NCBI GenBank assembly: GCA_025465475.1
Contig: JAODMR010000013.1
Location: forward strand, 1 to 38,677
Source: Micrococcaceae bacterium
GTDB taxonomy: Bacteria > Actinomycetota > Actinomycetes > Actinomycetales > Micrococcaceae
DNA: 38,677 nucleotides
Reading direction: 5' to 3'
This document shows, in pieces, positions 20,006-29,176 of the stretch; positions within the stretch are counted from its first letter, which is position 1; each line of letters opens with the position of its first letter. A model generated the notes under the pieces. It searched no databases and had not been told where the DNA came from. It saw nothing but the letters and a program-made list of their open reading frames with translations. Made by a program: the position numbers and the translations under genes.

Positions 20006-20083
20006 TGCCGTCTCCTCGCCATTCCATAGTCCATGCGTTTGCATCTACATAGCAAACGGCGGAAGTGGTCAAGGTATTCCCGG

Positions 20084-20148
20084 CCCGTCCACCTACAGGT
20101 TTAGGCCCGTCGACCCACAGGTTTAGCCCGTCGACCCACAGGTTTAGG
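20084..20148. repeat. Three tandem 21-22-bp repeats before vsr
   Basis: Three copies of a unit ending GACCCACAGGTTTAG start at 20084, 20106 and 20127; the first has two substitutions (CCACCTACAGG). They fill most of the gap between the FMN reductase start and vsr and end about 50 bases before the vsr start. They contain GTCGAC, recalling the TCGA cores of the larger arrays but otherwise differ from them. Confidence 0.85.
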
Positions 20149-20200
20149 CTGAAGTTGTGAGCAGAAGGCTAGGCTGCCCTGGCTCGTCGGAGGGGCGCGC

Positions 20201-20638
20201 GTGGAACGGCTGACTCCTGCCCAGCGCAGTGCCAACATGGCGCGGATCAAGGGCAAAGACACCAAACCGGAGCTGACGGTTCGGCGCCTGCTCCATGCGG
20301 CGGGCTATCGGTACCGATTGCATGGCCGGTACCGGAGCACCAGCCTGCCTGGCCGACCGGACCTGGTCTTTGCCCGGGACCGAAAGGTCATTTTTGTCAA
20401 TGGCTGCTTCTGGCACAGTCACAGTTGCCCGGCCGGGCAGCACGCGCCCCGGAACAACGCCGAGTTCTGGGCAGCGAAGCGGTCCCGCACGGTGGCCCGG
20501 GATGCCGAGCAACTGACTGCCTTGAGTGACCTGGGGTGGGAGGCCCTGGTGCTGTGGGAATGCCAGCTCAAAGACCGGTCAACCCTGGAGAAACAGCTAC
20601 GGCAGTTCCTGCCGCGCGGCGGGCCGCCCGCCGGATGA
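20201..20638 (+). CDS. vsr: Very short patch repair (Vsr) endonuclease
   Basis: A 145-residue nicking endonuclease that cuts 5' of the T in T:G mismatches produced by deamination of 5-methylcytosine. The N-terminal RSANMARIKGKDTKPELTVR, the catalytic core GRPDLVFARDRKVIFVNG with its Asp, and CFWHSHSCP (aromatic wedge and His/Cys zinc-site region) match the family. The GTG start is about seven bases after GGAGG. No cytosine-5 methyltransferase or restriction gene is in the window, so it is solitary here. Its last codons lie in a 31-bp duplication (20614-20644 and 20662-20692), so the C-terminus (RGGPPAG) may have been altered. Confidence 0.92.
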   Translation: MERLTPAQRSANMARIKGKDTKPELTVRRLLHAAGYRYRLHGRYRSTSLPGRPDLVFARDRKVIFVNGCFWHSHSCPAGQHAPRNNAEFWAAKRSRTVARDAEQLTALSDLGWEALVLWECQLKDRSTLEKQLRQFLPRGGPPAG

Positions 20639-20692
20639 GTTGCCGACCCGCCTACAGGAGCGCGCGGCGGGCCGTCCACCGGATGAGTTGCC
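20614..20692 (+). repeat. 31-bp direct duplication at the 3' end of vsr
   Basis: Bases 20614-20644 and 20662-20692 agree at 29 of 31 positions, 48 bp apart. Both contain GCGCGGCGGGCCG and CCGGATGAGTTGCC. The first copy includes the vsr stop codon; the second lies in the 69-bp gap before the convergent TPP-enzyme gene. It looks like a local tandem duplication. Confidence 0.85.
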
Positions 20693-20707
20693 CGCAGGTC
20701 CAGACCC

Positions 20708-22402
20708 TTAGGTCCCGACGTGGGTGGGCGCGAACATCTTGAGCAGGACGTCGACGACGACGACGTTGGGCCCCTCGGCAGCGAGGCTCTCCCGCAGCGC
20801 GGAACCAACATCGGACGCAGCGACCCGACGGGCCGGCACGCCAAAGGACTCCGCCAACCGAACGAAATCCGGCCGCGCCAGTTCGGTGTGCGTGGCCTTG
20901 CCAAAGGCGTCGACCATGTACTCGCGCAGGATCCCATACCCACCGTCGTCGACGATCAGCCAGGTCACCGGCACGTTGTGCTGCCGCGCGGTAGCCAGTT
21001 CCGCCAGGGAGTACATGGAGGAGCCGTCCCCGGCTACGGCCAGGACCCGCGACCTTTTCTGCTGCCCCTGCAGACCGACCGACGCTCCAATGGCGGCGGG
21101 AAAGGCGTAGCCGAGCCCACCGGCGCCTTGGGCGGAGTGGAACTGCCCGCTGCGGGAATCCCAGCAACTCCAGGCCCAGTAAGAGGTGATGGTCATGTCC
21201 CAGAAGGTTTGCATGTCATCCGGCACCGCGGCGCGGATGTCCGCCAGGAATTTCCGCTCCAGGCCCAGATCCTGCTCGTCAAGCCGGGCAGACACCTTGG
21301 CCAGGGTGGCGGCAACGACGTCCTGCGGTGAGTTCCCGTGCCAGGACGCTGGCCGCCGCTGAGGCTCGTCCAAGGCTGCATCGAGCGCGCGCAGGGCCTG
21401 CCCGGCGTCGGCGCGGATCCCCAACGCCGGCCGGTTCGACTCCAAAACCCGGGGCTCGGCGTCGATCTGGATAATCCGGCCGCGCGGTTCCAGCGTGAAG
21501 TAGTTGGACGTCACCTCACCCAGCGAGGAGCCGACGACGACCAGGACGTCCGCGTCTTCCAGGACTTCGGTGACGTGCCGGTCCTCTACCCAGGACTGCA
21601 GCGAGAGCTCGTGGTTCCAGGGAAACGCACCATTGCCGCCTGGCGTGCAGACCACCGGCGCCTGCAGCTTTTCGGCCACCGACAGCAGCTCGGATTCGGC
21701 CCGTCCCCGTCGAACGCCGCCGCCGGCGATGATGGCCGGCCGGACTGCATCCGAAAGCCAGGCGACAGCTTCGCGGACAAGTTCCACGCGCGGCGGGTTG
21801 TCGAACGGCTCGGCGAGCGCATCCTCGACGGCGGGCACCAGCACGGGATCGAGCAGGACGTTTTGGGGGATCTCGATCCAGACCGGACCTTGCGGGGAGG
21901 ACACTGCCTCCGTCCACGCGTCCTGGATGGCTGACGGTATGCCGGAGGCATGTTGGATCAGGCGCTGGCTCTTGGTGACATTGGCCGCCGAGGCCTTTTG
22001 ATCATCCAGCTGATGCAGCATCCCCTTGCGGCGAGCGCCCAGCCCTTCCAGCGGAATCTGGCTGGCCACCACAATCATGGGAACACCGGTGGCATAGGCT
22101 TCCTGCAGTCCGGCCAGGGAGGTCAGCGCGCCCGGCCCCGTGGAGAGGAACAGCACTGCTACTTCACCGGTGGCCCGGGCGTACCCGTCGGCAGCGAAGG
22201 CGGAGTTGTTTTCGACCCGGGAGGAGACAAAGTGCAGGCTGGAGCGGCTGAGGGCGTCGAAGAGTCCCAGCGCGTGCTGTCCGGGAATACCGAAGACCGT
22301 CCGGGCGCCCAGCGCAGCCAGGGTCTCCACGACCAGGTCTCCTCCGTTTCGCCGGGCCTGTGGCAGCACGTCGAGGTTGGAGCGGGAGTCGGTGGCTGTC
22401 AC
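20708..22402 (-). CDS. Thiamine pyrophosphate-dependent decarboxylase (acetolactate synthase-like fold)
   Basis: Three-domain TPP enzyme of 564 residues. The N-terminal Pyr domain includes [14 protein letters not shown] and the catalytic Glu in [16 protein letters not shown]; the central domain follows; the C-terminal PP domain has the TPP/Mg motif [20 protein letters not shown] ending in [12 protein letters not shown]. It starts with GTG and overlaps the ureohydrolase gene by four bases. Acetolactate synthase is unlikely, since no regulatory subunit or ilv gene is near. Coupling to a ureohydrolase points to a guanidino 2-oxo acid such as 2-ketoarginine (AruI-type decarboxylase); this is inference from context. 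Confidence 0.8.
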   Translation of the reverse strand: MTATDSRSNLDVLPQARRNGGDLVVETLAALGARTVFGIPGQHALGLFDALSRSSLHFVSSRVENNSAFAADGYARATGEVAVLFLSTGPGALTSLAGLQEAYATGVPMIVVASQIPLEGLGARRKGMLHQLDDQKASAANVTKSQRLIQHASGIPSAIQDAWTEAVSSPQGPVWIEIPQNVLLDPVLVPAVEDALAEPFDNPPRVELVREAVAWLSDAVRPAIIAGGGVRRGRAESELLSVAEKLQAPVVCTPGGNGAFPWNHELSLQSWVEDRHVTEVLEDADVLVVVGSSLGEVTSNYFTLEPRGRIIQIDAEPRVLESNRPALGIRADAGQALRALDAALDEPQRRPASWHGNSPQDVVAATLAKVSARLDEQDLGLERKFLADIRAAVPDDMQTFWDMTITSYWAWSCWDSRSGQFHSAQGAGGLGYAFPAAIGASVGLQGQQKRSRVLAVAGDGSSMYSLAELATARQHNVPVTWLIVDDGGYGILREYMVDAFGKATHTELARPDFVRLAESFGVPARRVAASDVGSALRESLAAEGPNVVVVDVLLKMFAPTHVGT

Positions 22403-23472
22403 TGGTTGCCCGCTCCGGCACGGCCGAAGCCCGCCTGGCGTCGTGGCCTGTCGGCGTCGAGGGCCTGCGCCGCGTAACCTGTCGGGGCGCCGAACCGATC
22501 CCCTGGCACGGCCGCATCTGCCAGCAGGGTGACCAGCTCGTAGCCCACGTGGCTGGCGGCCACTCCGGTGATTTCGGCATGGTCATACGCGGGGGCGACC
22601 TCGACGATGTCCGCTCCGATGAGGTTCATGCCGCGGAACCCGCGCAGGATCTCCAGCAGTTCACGGCTGGAGAGTCCGCCGGCCTCCGGGGTTCCCGTGC
22701 CGGGGGCATGTGCTGGGTCCAGCACGTCAATGTCGACGGAGATGTAGAGGGGACGGTTACCGATCCGGTCCCTGATCTTGGCGACCGTATCCAGCACGCC
22801 CTGGTAGTACACGTCAGCGCTGGTGACGATGCCGAAGCCAAAGCGGTGGTCGTCGTCGAGGTCCTTTTTGCCGTACAGGGGCCCGCGGGTGCCCACATGG
22901 CTGATGGCTTCGGTATCCAGGATGCCTTCCTCCACCGCCCGCCGGAATGGGGTTCCATGGGTGTACTCGGCACCAAAGTAGGTGTCCCAGGTGTCCAGGT
23001 GCGCATCGAAATGCAGCATGGCCACCGGCTGGCCTGCCCGTTCGGCCGCGGCGCGGAGCAGGGGCAGGGCGATCGTGTGGTCTCCACCCAGGGTAAGCAG
23101 CTTGCTGCCTGCGGCGGTCAGGTCCAGCGCGTTCTGTTGGATGGTCTCGATGGCGTCCGAAATCGAAAAGGGATTGACGGCCATGTCTCCGGCGTCAGCG
23201 ACCTGGATCTGCTCGAACGGCGAAACGTCCCACGCCGGGTTGTAGGGCCGCAACAGCCGCGACGCTTCCCGCACGGCGTTGGCACCAAAGCGGGCTCCGG
23301 GCCGGTAGGAAACGCCGGAGTCGAAGGGAACTCCCACCACCGTGACATCGGCCCGGGGCACTTGGTCCAGGCGGGGTAGCCGGGCGTACGTGGCGGCGCC
23401 GGCGTAACGCGGGATCTGCGCCGAATCGATGGGCCCGAGGTGGCCGTTGGCTTCCAACCGCACTTCTTTCAT
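22399..23472 (-). CDS. Ureohydrolase: agmatinase or guanidinobutyrase
   Basis: Manganese-dependent hydrolase releasing urea from a guanidino compound, 357 residues. All metal ligands are seen: [13 protein letters not shown] and SVDIDVLDP. The pattern [20 protein letters not shown] is typical of the SpeB/GbuA group rather than arginase. The ATG at 23472 is eight bases after GGGAG; a GTG two codons upstream is the alternative. The end overlaps the TPP-enzyme gene (GTGA). A candidate -10 (TATGCT) is at 23511-23516 in the gap after the regulator gene. Together with the decarboxylase and symporter, 4-guanidinobutyrate is the most economical substrate guess; agmatine or guanidine cannot be excluded. 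Confidence 0.88.
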   Translation of the reverse strand: MKEVRLEANGHLGPIDSAQIPRYAGAATYARLPRLDQVPRADVTVVGVPFDSGVSYRPGARFGANAVREASRLLRPYNPAWDVSPFEQIQVADAGDMAVNPFSISDAIETIQQNALDLTAAGSKLLTLGGDHTIALPLLRAAAERAGQPVAMLHFDAHLDTWDTYFGAEYTHGTPFRRAVEEGILDTEAISHVGTRGPLYGKKDLDDDHRFGFGIVTSADVYYQGVLDTVAKIRDRIGNRPLYISVDIDVLDPAHAPGTGTPEAGGLSSRELLEILRGFRGMNLIGADIVEVAPAYDHAEITGVAASHVGYELVTLLADAAVPGDRFGAPTGYAAQALDADRPRRQAGFGRAGAGNQ

Positions 23473-23574
23473 GGACACTGCTCCCTGGATAGATCGACCG
23501 TGTGATCCACAGCATAGCCCAGAGTTTTCAAATGCGAAACATAAGTTTACGAGCGTCGCCCCGCGAGAAGGCGC

Positions 23575-24153
23575 TTAGTTGCCCGTCGCCGCAGGGACCA
23601 ATATCCACAGCGCCCGCACTGGCCGATCCGTTCGGTTGATCCAGGAATGGGGTTCCCTCCCGGGAAAGGACAGAGTGTCGCCGGCGGCCAGGTCAAAGGA
23701 CTCGTTGGTCATCAGGAGGGTCAACTCACCGGCGATGACGTGCAGGACGTCGACTTCACAGTCGACGGCGTACAGTTCCGACTCGCCGCGACCGTGCGGT
23801 TCGATGTCCGCATGGATGATCTGCAGCCGCCGTTCCGAGCGCGCCGTCAGGAGGCGTTCCACGATTCCGTCGCCGCCAAGGGAGATGCGCGGCCCGTCCG
23901 CGGCGCGGGTCAGGTGGGTCTCCGGAACGGCGAACAGGTCGCCCACGGAGACGGACAGGACCTGGCACAGGGTTACGAGGGAAGCAACACTGGGCGAGGT
24001 GAGGTCGCGTTCCACCCGGCTGAGAAACCCTTTGGTAAGGCCCGTGGCATCGGCGACATGTTCAATGGTCAGCCGCTGCGCCTGGCGCGCCGCACGGATC
24101 CGCGATCCAATGGCAACCGGAGCGGTGCTCGGTTCAACCGGCAGTGCCTTCAT
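23575..24153 (-). CDS. XRE-type regulator with C-terminal cupin domain
   Basis: DNA-binding regulator of 192 residues. The helix-turn-helix (about residues 17-72) reads RIRAARQAQRLTIEHVADAT, then GLTKGFLSRVERDLTSPSVA. The cupin (about 120-185) includes VLHVIAGELTLLMTNESFDL and GDTLSFPGREPHSW, a likely ligand pocket. The start at 24153 has AAGGGGG upstream. It lies between the ureohydrolase (same strand) and the divergent symporter. This architecture is common for regulators of small-molecule uptake and breakdown, so it probably senses the imported substrate and controls both sides. Confidence 0.9.
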   Translation of the reverse strand: MKALPVEPSTAPVAIGSRIRAARQAQRLTIEHVADATGLTKGFLSRVERDLTSPSVASLVTLCQVLSVSVGDLFAVPETHLTRAADGPRISLGGDGIVERLLTARSERRLQIIHADIEPHGRGESELYAVDCEVDVLHVIAGELTLLMTNESFDLAAGDTLSFPGREPHSWINRTDRPVRALWILVPAATGN

Positions 24154-24217
24154 TCCGGCCCCCTTTCGAATCAAACCCGCATGCAGGGGCGATTCCATCG
24201 TACGGGCTTGCCGATGC

Positions 24218-24246
24218 TTGACTGTAAGCCCGCTCACAGTTAGCCT
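24218..24246 (+). promoter_or_regulatory. Candidate promoter and operator of the symporter gene
   Basis: TTGACT (24218-24223), a 17-base spacer and TAGCCT (24241-24246) make a plausible sigma-70-type promoter about 120 bases before the symporter start. The inverted pair ACTGT/ACAGT (24221-24225 and 24236-24240) overlaps the -35 and the spacer, a position suited to a repressor. A second palindrome, AGGCA-CA-TGCCT, lies downstream at 24271-24282. Confidence 0.5.
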
Positions 24247-24370
24247 ACAGGACAACAACTGTTGCCTGCTAGGCACATGCCTCCCGTGTTTCCTCCGGTT
24301 TTACGGTCCTCCCCGTCCTACCCGCCTCCCCTCCGGCTCCCGCCGTCGGCTTGCCCCCTGGAGCAGTCCC

Positions 24371-25888
24371 TTGGAATTAAATATTGCCATCGTCGTTATC
24401 TACCTGCTGGCCATGCTTGCCTTCGGCTGGTGGGGAAAGTCCCGCACCAAAAATAACAGCGACTATCTTGTCGCGGGTCGCCGCCTTGGACCCTTTCTCT
24501 ACACCGGGACCATGGCGGCCGTCGTCCTGGGCGGCGCCTCCACCGTCGGCGGCGTCGGCCTGGGCTACAAGTTTGGCATCTCCGGAATGTGGCTGGTGGT
24601 CGCCATCGGTGTTGGCGTGCTGCTGCTGAGCCTGCTGTTTGCCGGCACCATTCAGAAGCTCAAGATCTACACCGTCTCCCAAATGCTGAGCCTGCGCTAT
24701 GGCCACGTGGCAACGCAGACCTCAGGGATCGTGATGCTCGCGTACACCCTGATGCTCTGCGCCACGTCCACGGGTGCCTATGCCACCATCTTCGTGGTCC
24801 TGTTCGGCTGGGAGCGCTGGCTGGCCATCGCCGTCGGCGGTGCCATCGTCCTGATCTACTCCACCATCGGCGGAATGTGGTCGATCACCCTGGCTGACAT
24901 GGCCCAGTTCGTCATCAAGACCATCGGCGTCTTCGCCCTGATGCTGCCCTTTGCCCTGAACGCGGCAGGCGGCCTGGACGGCGTCCGCGGCCGGGTGGAT
25001 GCCTCCTTCTTCCAGTGGGACGGCATTGGCGTGCAAACCATCATCACTTACTTCGTTGTCTACACCCTGGGGCTGCTGATCGGGCAGGACATCTGGCAGC
25101 GTGTCTTTACTGCCAAGACGCCCACCGTGGCCCGGTGGGGCGGCTCCACCGCCGGTGTCTACTGCGTGCTGTACGGCGTCGCCGGTGCGCTGATCGGACT
25201 GGCCGCCCGGGTTGCCCTGCCGGACATTGACGTCGCCACCTTGGGCAAGGACGTGGTGTACGCCGAGGTTGCCACCAACCTGCTGCCCATCGGCATTGGC
25301 GGCCTGGTGCTGGCCGCCGCCGTCGCTGCCATGATGTCCACCGCTTCCGGCGCCCTGATCGCTGCCGCAACAGTGGCCCGCGCCGATGTCGCCCCCTTCG
25401 TGGCCAGTTGGTTTGGCCGCACCCTTGACGCGAGTGACACGGAGAACCCGGAACACGACGTCCGCGCCAACCGCATCTGGGTGCTGATTCTCGGCGTCGT
25501 CGCCATCGTTATCGCCATCATCACCTCCGACGTCGTTGCCGCCCTGACCATCGCGTACGACATCCTGGTCGGCGGTTTGCTGGTTGCGATCCTCGGCGGG
25601 CTGGTGTGGAAGCGCGGCACCGGAGTTGCCGCTGCGGCGTCGATGGCGGTCGGATCCGTTGTAACGCTGGTCCTCCTGACCCTTTATGCCACGGGTGTGC
25701 TGCCCAGCGCGGATGGAATCTACGCCAACGAGCCGATCTACTACGGCCTCGTTGCCTCGCTGGTGGTGTACGTCGTCGTGTCTTTGCTCACACCGCGCAC
25801 CCCCGACGCCGTCCGGCAGGGCTGGGAGCGCCGCGTCGCTGGCGCTGCCGCGGAGACGGAACCGGCCCCTGTGGTAGCCAGGCACTGA
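24371..25888 (+). CDS. Sodium:solute symporter (SSS family)
   Basis: Secondary transporter of 505 residues with about thirteen membrane helices. RTKNNSDYLVAGRRLGPFL, GGASTVGGVGLGYKFG and the later helix MMSTASGALIAAATVARADV, which holds the Na+-site Ser/Thr cluster, are SSS hallmarks. The start is TTG at 24371, seven bases after GGAG; it gives LELNIAIVVIYLLAML with the first helix complete. No closer ATG is in frame upstream. Divergent from the XRE-cupin regulator and probably under its control. Solute unknown; a guanidino or amine compound is suggested by the neighbouring genes. Confidence 0.9.
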   Translation: MELNIAIVVIYLLAMLAFGWWGKSRTKNNSDYLVAGRRLGPFLYTGTMAAVVLGGASTVGGVGLGYKFGISGMWLVVAIGVGVLLLSLLFAGTIQKLKIYTVSQMLSLRYGHVATQTSGIVMLAYTLMLCATSTGAYATIFVVLFGWERWLAIAVGGAIVLIYSTIGGMWSITLADMAQFVIKTIGVFALMLPFALNAAGGLDGVRGRVDASFFQWDGIGVQTIITYFVVYTLGLLIGQDIWQRVFTAKTPTVARWGGSTAGVYCVLYGVAGALIGLAARVALPDIDVATLGKDVVYAEVATNLLPIGIGGLVLAAAVAAMMSTASGALIAAATVARADVAPFVASWFGRTLDASDTENPEHDVRANRIWVLILGVVAIVIAIITSDVVAALTIAYDILVGGLLVAILGGLVWKRGTGVAAAASMAVGSVVTLVLLTLYATGVLPSADGIYANEPIYYGLVASLVVYVVVSLLTPRTPDAVRQGWERRVAGAAAETEPAPVVARH

Positions 25889-25932
25889 CCCGGATCCGTC
25901 GCCGCTCCTGAGGGCTACCGACGGACCCGGCA

Positions 25933-25998
25933 CTGAAACGGCCGGCAGTTGGAGTTAGCGGAACCCCCGCCATGGACTCCCGCTGCCGGCCGTTTCAG
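25933..25998. terminator. Long-loop inverted repeat between symporter and VIT gene
   Basis: A perfect 16-bp inverted repeat (25933-25948 with 25983-25998; arm CTGAAACGGCCGGCAG) encloses a 34-base loop. It lies 45 bases after the symporter stop and may serve as its terminator, although no T-run follows. The remaining bases to 26103 hold the promoter region of the next gene. Confidence 0.5.
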
Positions 25999-26103
25999 TT
26001 ACCGAAATTAAGGGCGACCGAACTTTAGGGGGCAGGAGCGCCAGCCAAAAAAGGGCCTGGATCCGCGCTACAGTGAGGGCTGACTTTTTGGAGGAGACCC
26101 ACT

Positions 26104-27195
26104 GTGCCTGACCGCACCCCTACCCGCACCGAGATCAACCGATGGCGGCAGTACCTGGCGGATGAGCGGGCCGAAGCAGCGGTTTACCGCGACCTGGCCC
26201 GCCGCCGCGACGGTGAGGAACGCGAGATCCTGCTGGCCCTGGCCGAGGCCGAGGGCAGGCATGAACAGCACTGGCTGGACCTCCTCGGTTCCGACGTCGG
26301 CCGGCCTCGGTCCGCTTCTTTCCGCAACCGTGCCGTCGGCCTGCTCGCTCGGCGCTTCGGATCCGTTTTCGTGCTGGCCCTGGCCCAGCGCGCTGAATCA
26401 CGTTCACCGTACGGAAACGACGCCGACGCGACAGCACGGATGGCGGCCGACGAACAGATCCACGAGGAAGTGGTGCGCGGGCTGGCAACAAGAGGCCGCA
26501 ACCGACTCTCCGGCACCTTCCGCGCCGCCGTGTTCGGGGCAAACGACGGACTCGTGAGCAACCTCTCCCTGGTCATGGGCATGGCGGCGTCCGGCGTATC
26601 AAGCCAGGTGGTGCTGCTCAGCGGCGTGTCGGGCCTGCTCGCCGGAGCCCTGTCCATGGGCGCCGGAGAGTTCGTCTCAGTGCGGTCGCAGCGCGAACTG
26701 CTGAGCGCCACCCGGCCCACGCAGGTGACGCTGCAGGCAGCCGAATCACTGGACATCGAAGAAAACGAACTGGTACTGGTCTACCTGGCCCGCGGCATGT
26801 CCCGGGATGCTGCCGAACACCGCGCCGCCGAACGGCTGGGGAAGTTCAGCTGCGACTGCGACCCCAGCCTGTCCCTGCAGCCGGAGAACTTCCGTGAGGA
26901 AGCCGAGCACGAAACCGTCGGGACCGCCTGGGGGGCTGCCCTGTCCAGCTTCTGCTTCTTCGCCTCCGGGGCCATCGTGCCCATCCTGCCGTTCCTGTTC
27001 GGCATGGCGGGCGGCCCTGCCCTGGTGCTGGCGTGCGTGCTGGTGGGGGTCGCCCTGATCGCTACCGGCGCCGTCGTCGGACTGCTGTCGGGCACTTCCC
27101 CGCTCAGCCGCGGACTACGGCAGTTGGCCATCGGTTTCGGTGCGGCGGCCGCCACGTATCTGCTGGGCCTGGCTTTCGGCGCCGTCCTCGTTTAG
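26104..27195 (+). CDS. Ferritin-like/VIT1 fusion transporter (MbfA-like)
   Basis: A 363-residue protein with an N-terminal ferritin-like (erythrin/rubrerythrin-type) helical domain, about residues 10-135, and a C-terminal VIT1/CCC1 membrane domain. The first part has paired acid/His sites (ALAEAEGRHEQHW and DEQIHEEVVRGLA). The second carries FRAAVFGANDGLVSNLSLVMG, GALSMGAGEFVSVRSQREL and a final set of about five helices. A GTG start follows GGAGGAG by about eight bases. Related fusions export or sequester Fe2+ or Mn2+ and protect against peroxide stress; that role is inferred. A Cys pair in FSCDCDPSL is unusual and could bind metal. Confidence 0.88.
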   Translation: MPDRTPTRTEINRWRQYLADERAEAAVYRDLARRRDGEEREILLALAEAEGRHEQHWLDLLGSDVGRPRSASFRNRAVGLLARRFGSVFVLALAQRAESRSPYGNDADATARMAADEQIHEEVVRGLATRGRNRLSGTFRAAVFGANDGLVSNLSLVMGMAASGVSSQVVLLSGVSGLLAGALSMGAGEFVSVRSQRELLSATRPTQVTLQAAESLDIEENELVLVYLARGMSRDAAEHRAAERLGKFSCDCDPSLSLQPENFREEAEHETVGTAWGAALSSFCFFASGAIVPILPFLFGMAGGPALVLACVLVGVALIATGAVVGLLSGTSPLSRGLRQLAIGFGAAAATYLLGLAFGAVLV

Positions 27196-27200
27196 CGGTT

Positions 27201-28250
27201 TTACCCTGCCGCCAGGAGGGTCCGGACGGCGGAATCCACCCGGACCGGCAGCCCTGACTCCAACGACTCCTGCGCAGCATCGGCGACCAGGGAGGCGGCA
27301 ATGGCCTCTTCCGGAGGGCACGGGTTGGGACGGCGGGCCAGAATCAGCTCCGTAAAGGCCAGCAGCTCGGAGCGGTAAGCCTGGGCGAAACGGTCCGCGA
27401 AGGTCGCATGCGCCTGGCCGCCGGGAAAGAACACCCCGTCCTCGGCCGAACGTAACGCGGCGTGTTCGTCCAGACCCACCATGAGGGATCCCTGGGATCC
27501 CTGCACCTCCAGCCGCACGTCATGCCCGGCCCCGTTGTAGCGGCTTGCCGACACGCTTCCCAAGGTTCCGTCGTCGAACGTCACCAGCGCGAGTGCAGTG
27601 TCCACGTCACCCACCGCACCAATGGCCGGATCGCCACGGTTTGAACCCCTGGCGTACACCTCCACAATGTCCCGGCCGGTCAGCCAGCGCAGAATGTCAA
27701 AGTCGTGCACGGAGCAATCGCGGAACAGGCCGCCGGATCCGGCCAGGAACTCCACCGGCGGCGGCGCGGCATCGCAGGTGACGGCGCGCAGGGTGTGGAT
27801 CCAGCCCAGCTCCCCGGCCCGGTAAGCGCGTCGGGCCTCCAGGTAGCCGGCGTCGAAGCGCCGCTGGTGCCCGACCTGCACGACGCCGTGGTGCCGGCGG
27901 ATCTCCTCCAGCAGGGGCAGCGACTCCGCCACGCTCAGCGCGACGGGTTTCTCGCAGAAGACCGGAACTCCCGCCTGCACCGCCTCGCGGATCAGTTCCG
28001 GATGAGTGGCCGTTCCGGTGGCGATAAGCAAACCGTCCAAACCAAGGCCCAAAAGTGCCTCCACGGACGGCACGAAGGTGGCATCGTTACGGGCTGCGAC
28101 GGCCTGACCGGCCTCCGGCATGACGTCCGTCAGGGCCAGGCTGAGCCTTGCCCCCCGCTCGTCCAGCTCCGGGCGCAGCCCGGACAGTGCTGCGGCGTGC
28201 ATGGCTCCGATCCGCCCTACGCCAACCAGGCCCAGTCTCAGCGTCGACAT
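27201..28250 (-). CDS. Gfo/Idh/MocA oxidoreductase, inositol/sugar dehydrogenase-like
   Basis: NAD(P)-dependent dehydrogenase of 349 residues. Rossmann motif GLVGVGRIGAMHA is at the N-terminus, the EKP motif occurs as VFCEKPVALS, and DCSVHDFDILRWLTG holds the catalytic Asp/His pair seen in IolG-type enzymes. It starts three bases after the ABC ATPase stop and ends six bases from the convergent VIT gene, so it is the last gene of the sugar ABC operon. A substrate transported by that system (a cyclitol or sugar) is the obvious candidate. It is clearly a different paralogue from the iolG gene at 33441. Confidence 0.88.
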   Translation of the reverse strand: MSTLRLGLVGVGRIGAMHAAALSGLRPELDERGARLSLALTDVMPEAGQAVAARNDATFVPSVEALLGLGLDGLLIATGTATHPELIREAVQAGVPVFCEKPVALSVAESLPLLEEIRRHHGVVQVGHQRRFDAGYLEARRAYRAGELGWIHTLRAVTCDAAPPPVEFLAGSGGLFRDCSVHDFDILRWLTGRDIVEVYARGSNRGDPAIGAVGDVDTALALVTFDDGTLGSVSASRYNGAGHDVRLEVQGSQGSLMVGLDEHAALRSAEDGVFFPGGQAHATFADRFAQAYRSELLAFTELILARRPNPCPPEEAIAASLVADAAQESLESGLPVRVDSAVRTLLAAG

Positions 28251-28253
28251 GCC

Positions 28254-29168
28254 TCAGTCCAGCTGCCGGTTTGTGGTGGTGGTGTCGGCCCGCCCAGCCT
28301 GGACCTGGTGAACAACGTCCCCGTGGCCACCAAGCTGCTCGAGTTCGTGGGCGAGTTCGGCCAATTCCGCCCCGCCTGACATTTGTGCCGTCAGGTCCTC
28401 CAGGGTGACGTCCTTCTTGTCGTAGTAGCCGATGGACCTGCCTCGATTGAGCAGCAGGAAACGGTCCCCCACGGGAAACGCGTGGTGTGGATTGTGGGTG
28501 ATAAAGATGACGCCAAGTCCCCGGTCGCGGGCCTGCAGGATGTAGCGGAGCACGACGCCCGACTGCTTGACGCCCAACGCGGCGGTGGGCTCGTCAAGGA
28601 TCAGCACCTTCGCGCCGAAGTGCACGGCACGGGCGATGGCGACGCATTGGCGTTCACCCCCGGAAAGCTGTCCAATGGGCTGCTCCACGTCGCGCAGGTC
28701 GATGCCCATGTCTGCCAGTTCCTGCTTGGTGATCTCCTTCATCCGCTGGACGTCCATTCGGCGGAAGGGGCCCCTGCCGGTGGTCAGTTCGGAGCCCAGG
28801 AAGAAGTTCCGCCAGATTGGCATCAGGGGAACGACAGCCAGGTCCTGGTAGACCGCAGCGATGCCGGCGTCCAGCGCTTCGCGGGGGCTGCCGAGCCGGC
28901 GCTCCTCCCCCAGGATCCGGAACGACCCGTCGTCGTGCTGGTGCAGGCCGGCGATGATCTTGATCAGCGTGGACTTCCCGGCACCGTTATCCCCCAGTAC
29001 ACAGGTGACCCGGCCCTTATCCACGGCCATGCTGACGTCCGTCAACGCCTGGATGTTGCCGTAATGCTTGCCCACGTTCTCCAGTGCCAGCAGGGGCACG
29101 GAGTCTTGGGGCCGTCCGTTGCCCTCATTCCGGAGCAGTTCCTGCTGCCCGACCGGTCGTGAATTCAT
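28254..29168 (-). CDS. Sugar ABC transporter ATP-binding protein (CUT2, FrcA-like)
   Basis: Single-domain ATPase of 304 residues for a ribose/fructose/inositol-type importer. Walker [10 protein letters not shown], signature [15 protein letters not shown] and Walker [13 protein letters not shown] are intact, with switch His in [13 protein letters not shown]. Unlike RbsA/MglA it has only one ABC domain, as in FrcA. The start at 29168 is chosen because the upstream part of the open frame overlaps the permease gene; the gap to the permease stop is eight bases. An N-terminal extension of about 30 residues and a C-terminal Thr-rich tail add to the usual 260 residues. Confidence 0.92.
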   Translation of the reverse strand: MNSRPVGQQELLRNEGNGRPQDSVPLLALENVGKHYGNIQALTDVSMAVDKGRVTCVLGDNGAGKSTLIKIIAGLHQHDDGSFRILGEERRLGSPREALDAGIAAVYQDLAVVPLMPIWRNFFLGSELTTGRGPFRRMDVQRMKEITKQELADMGIDLRDVEQPIGQLSGGERQCVAIARAVHFGAKVLILDEPTAALGVKQSGVVLRYILQARDRGLGVIFITHNPHHAFPVGDRFLLLNRGRSIGYYDKKDVTLEDLTAQMSGGAELAELAHELEQLGGHGDVVHQVQAGRADTTTTNRQLD

Positions 29169-29176
29169 GGCGGTCC

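Noticed and set aside
23473-23574. Guanidine riboswitch before the ureohydrolase gene
   Set aside because: I looked for ykkC-type elements with ACGR loops in the 102-bp leader and found no convincing fold.
24722-25933. 403-codon minus-strand ORF over the symporter
   Set aside because: Gly/Asp/Gln/His-rich translation with no domain; the plus strand encodes a complete SSS transporter.
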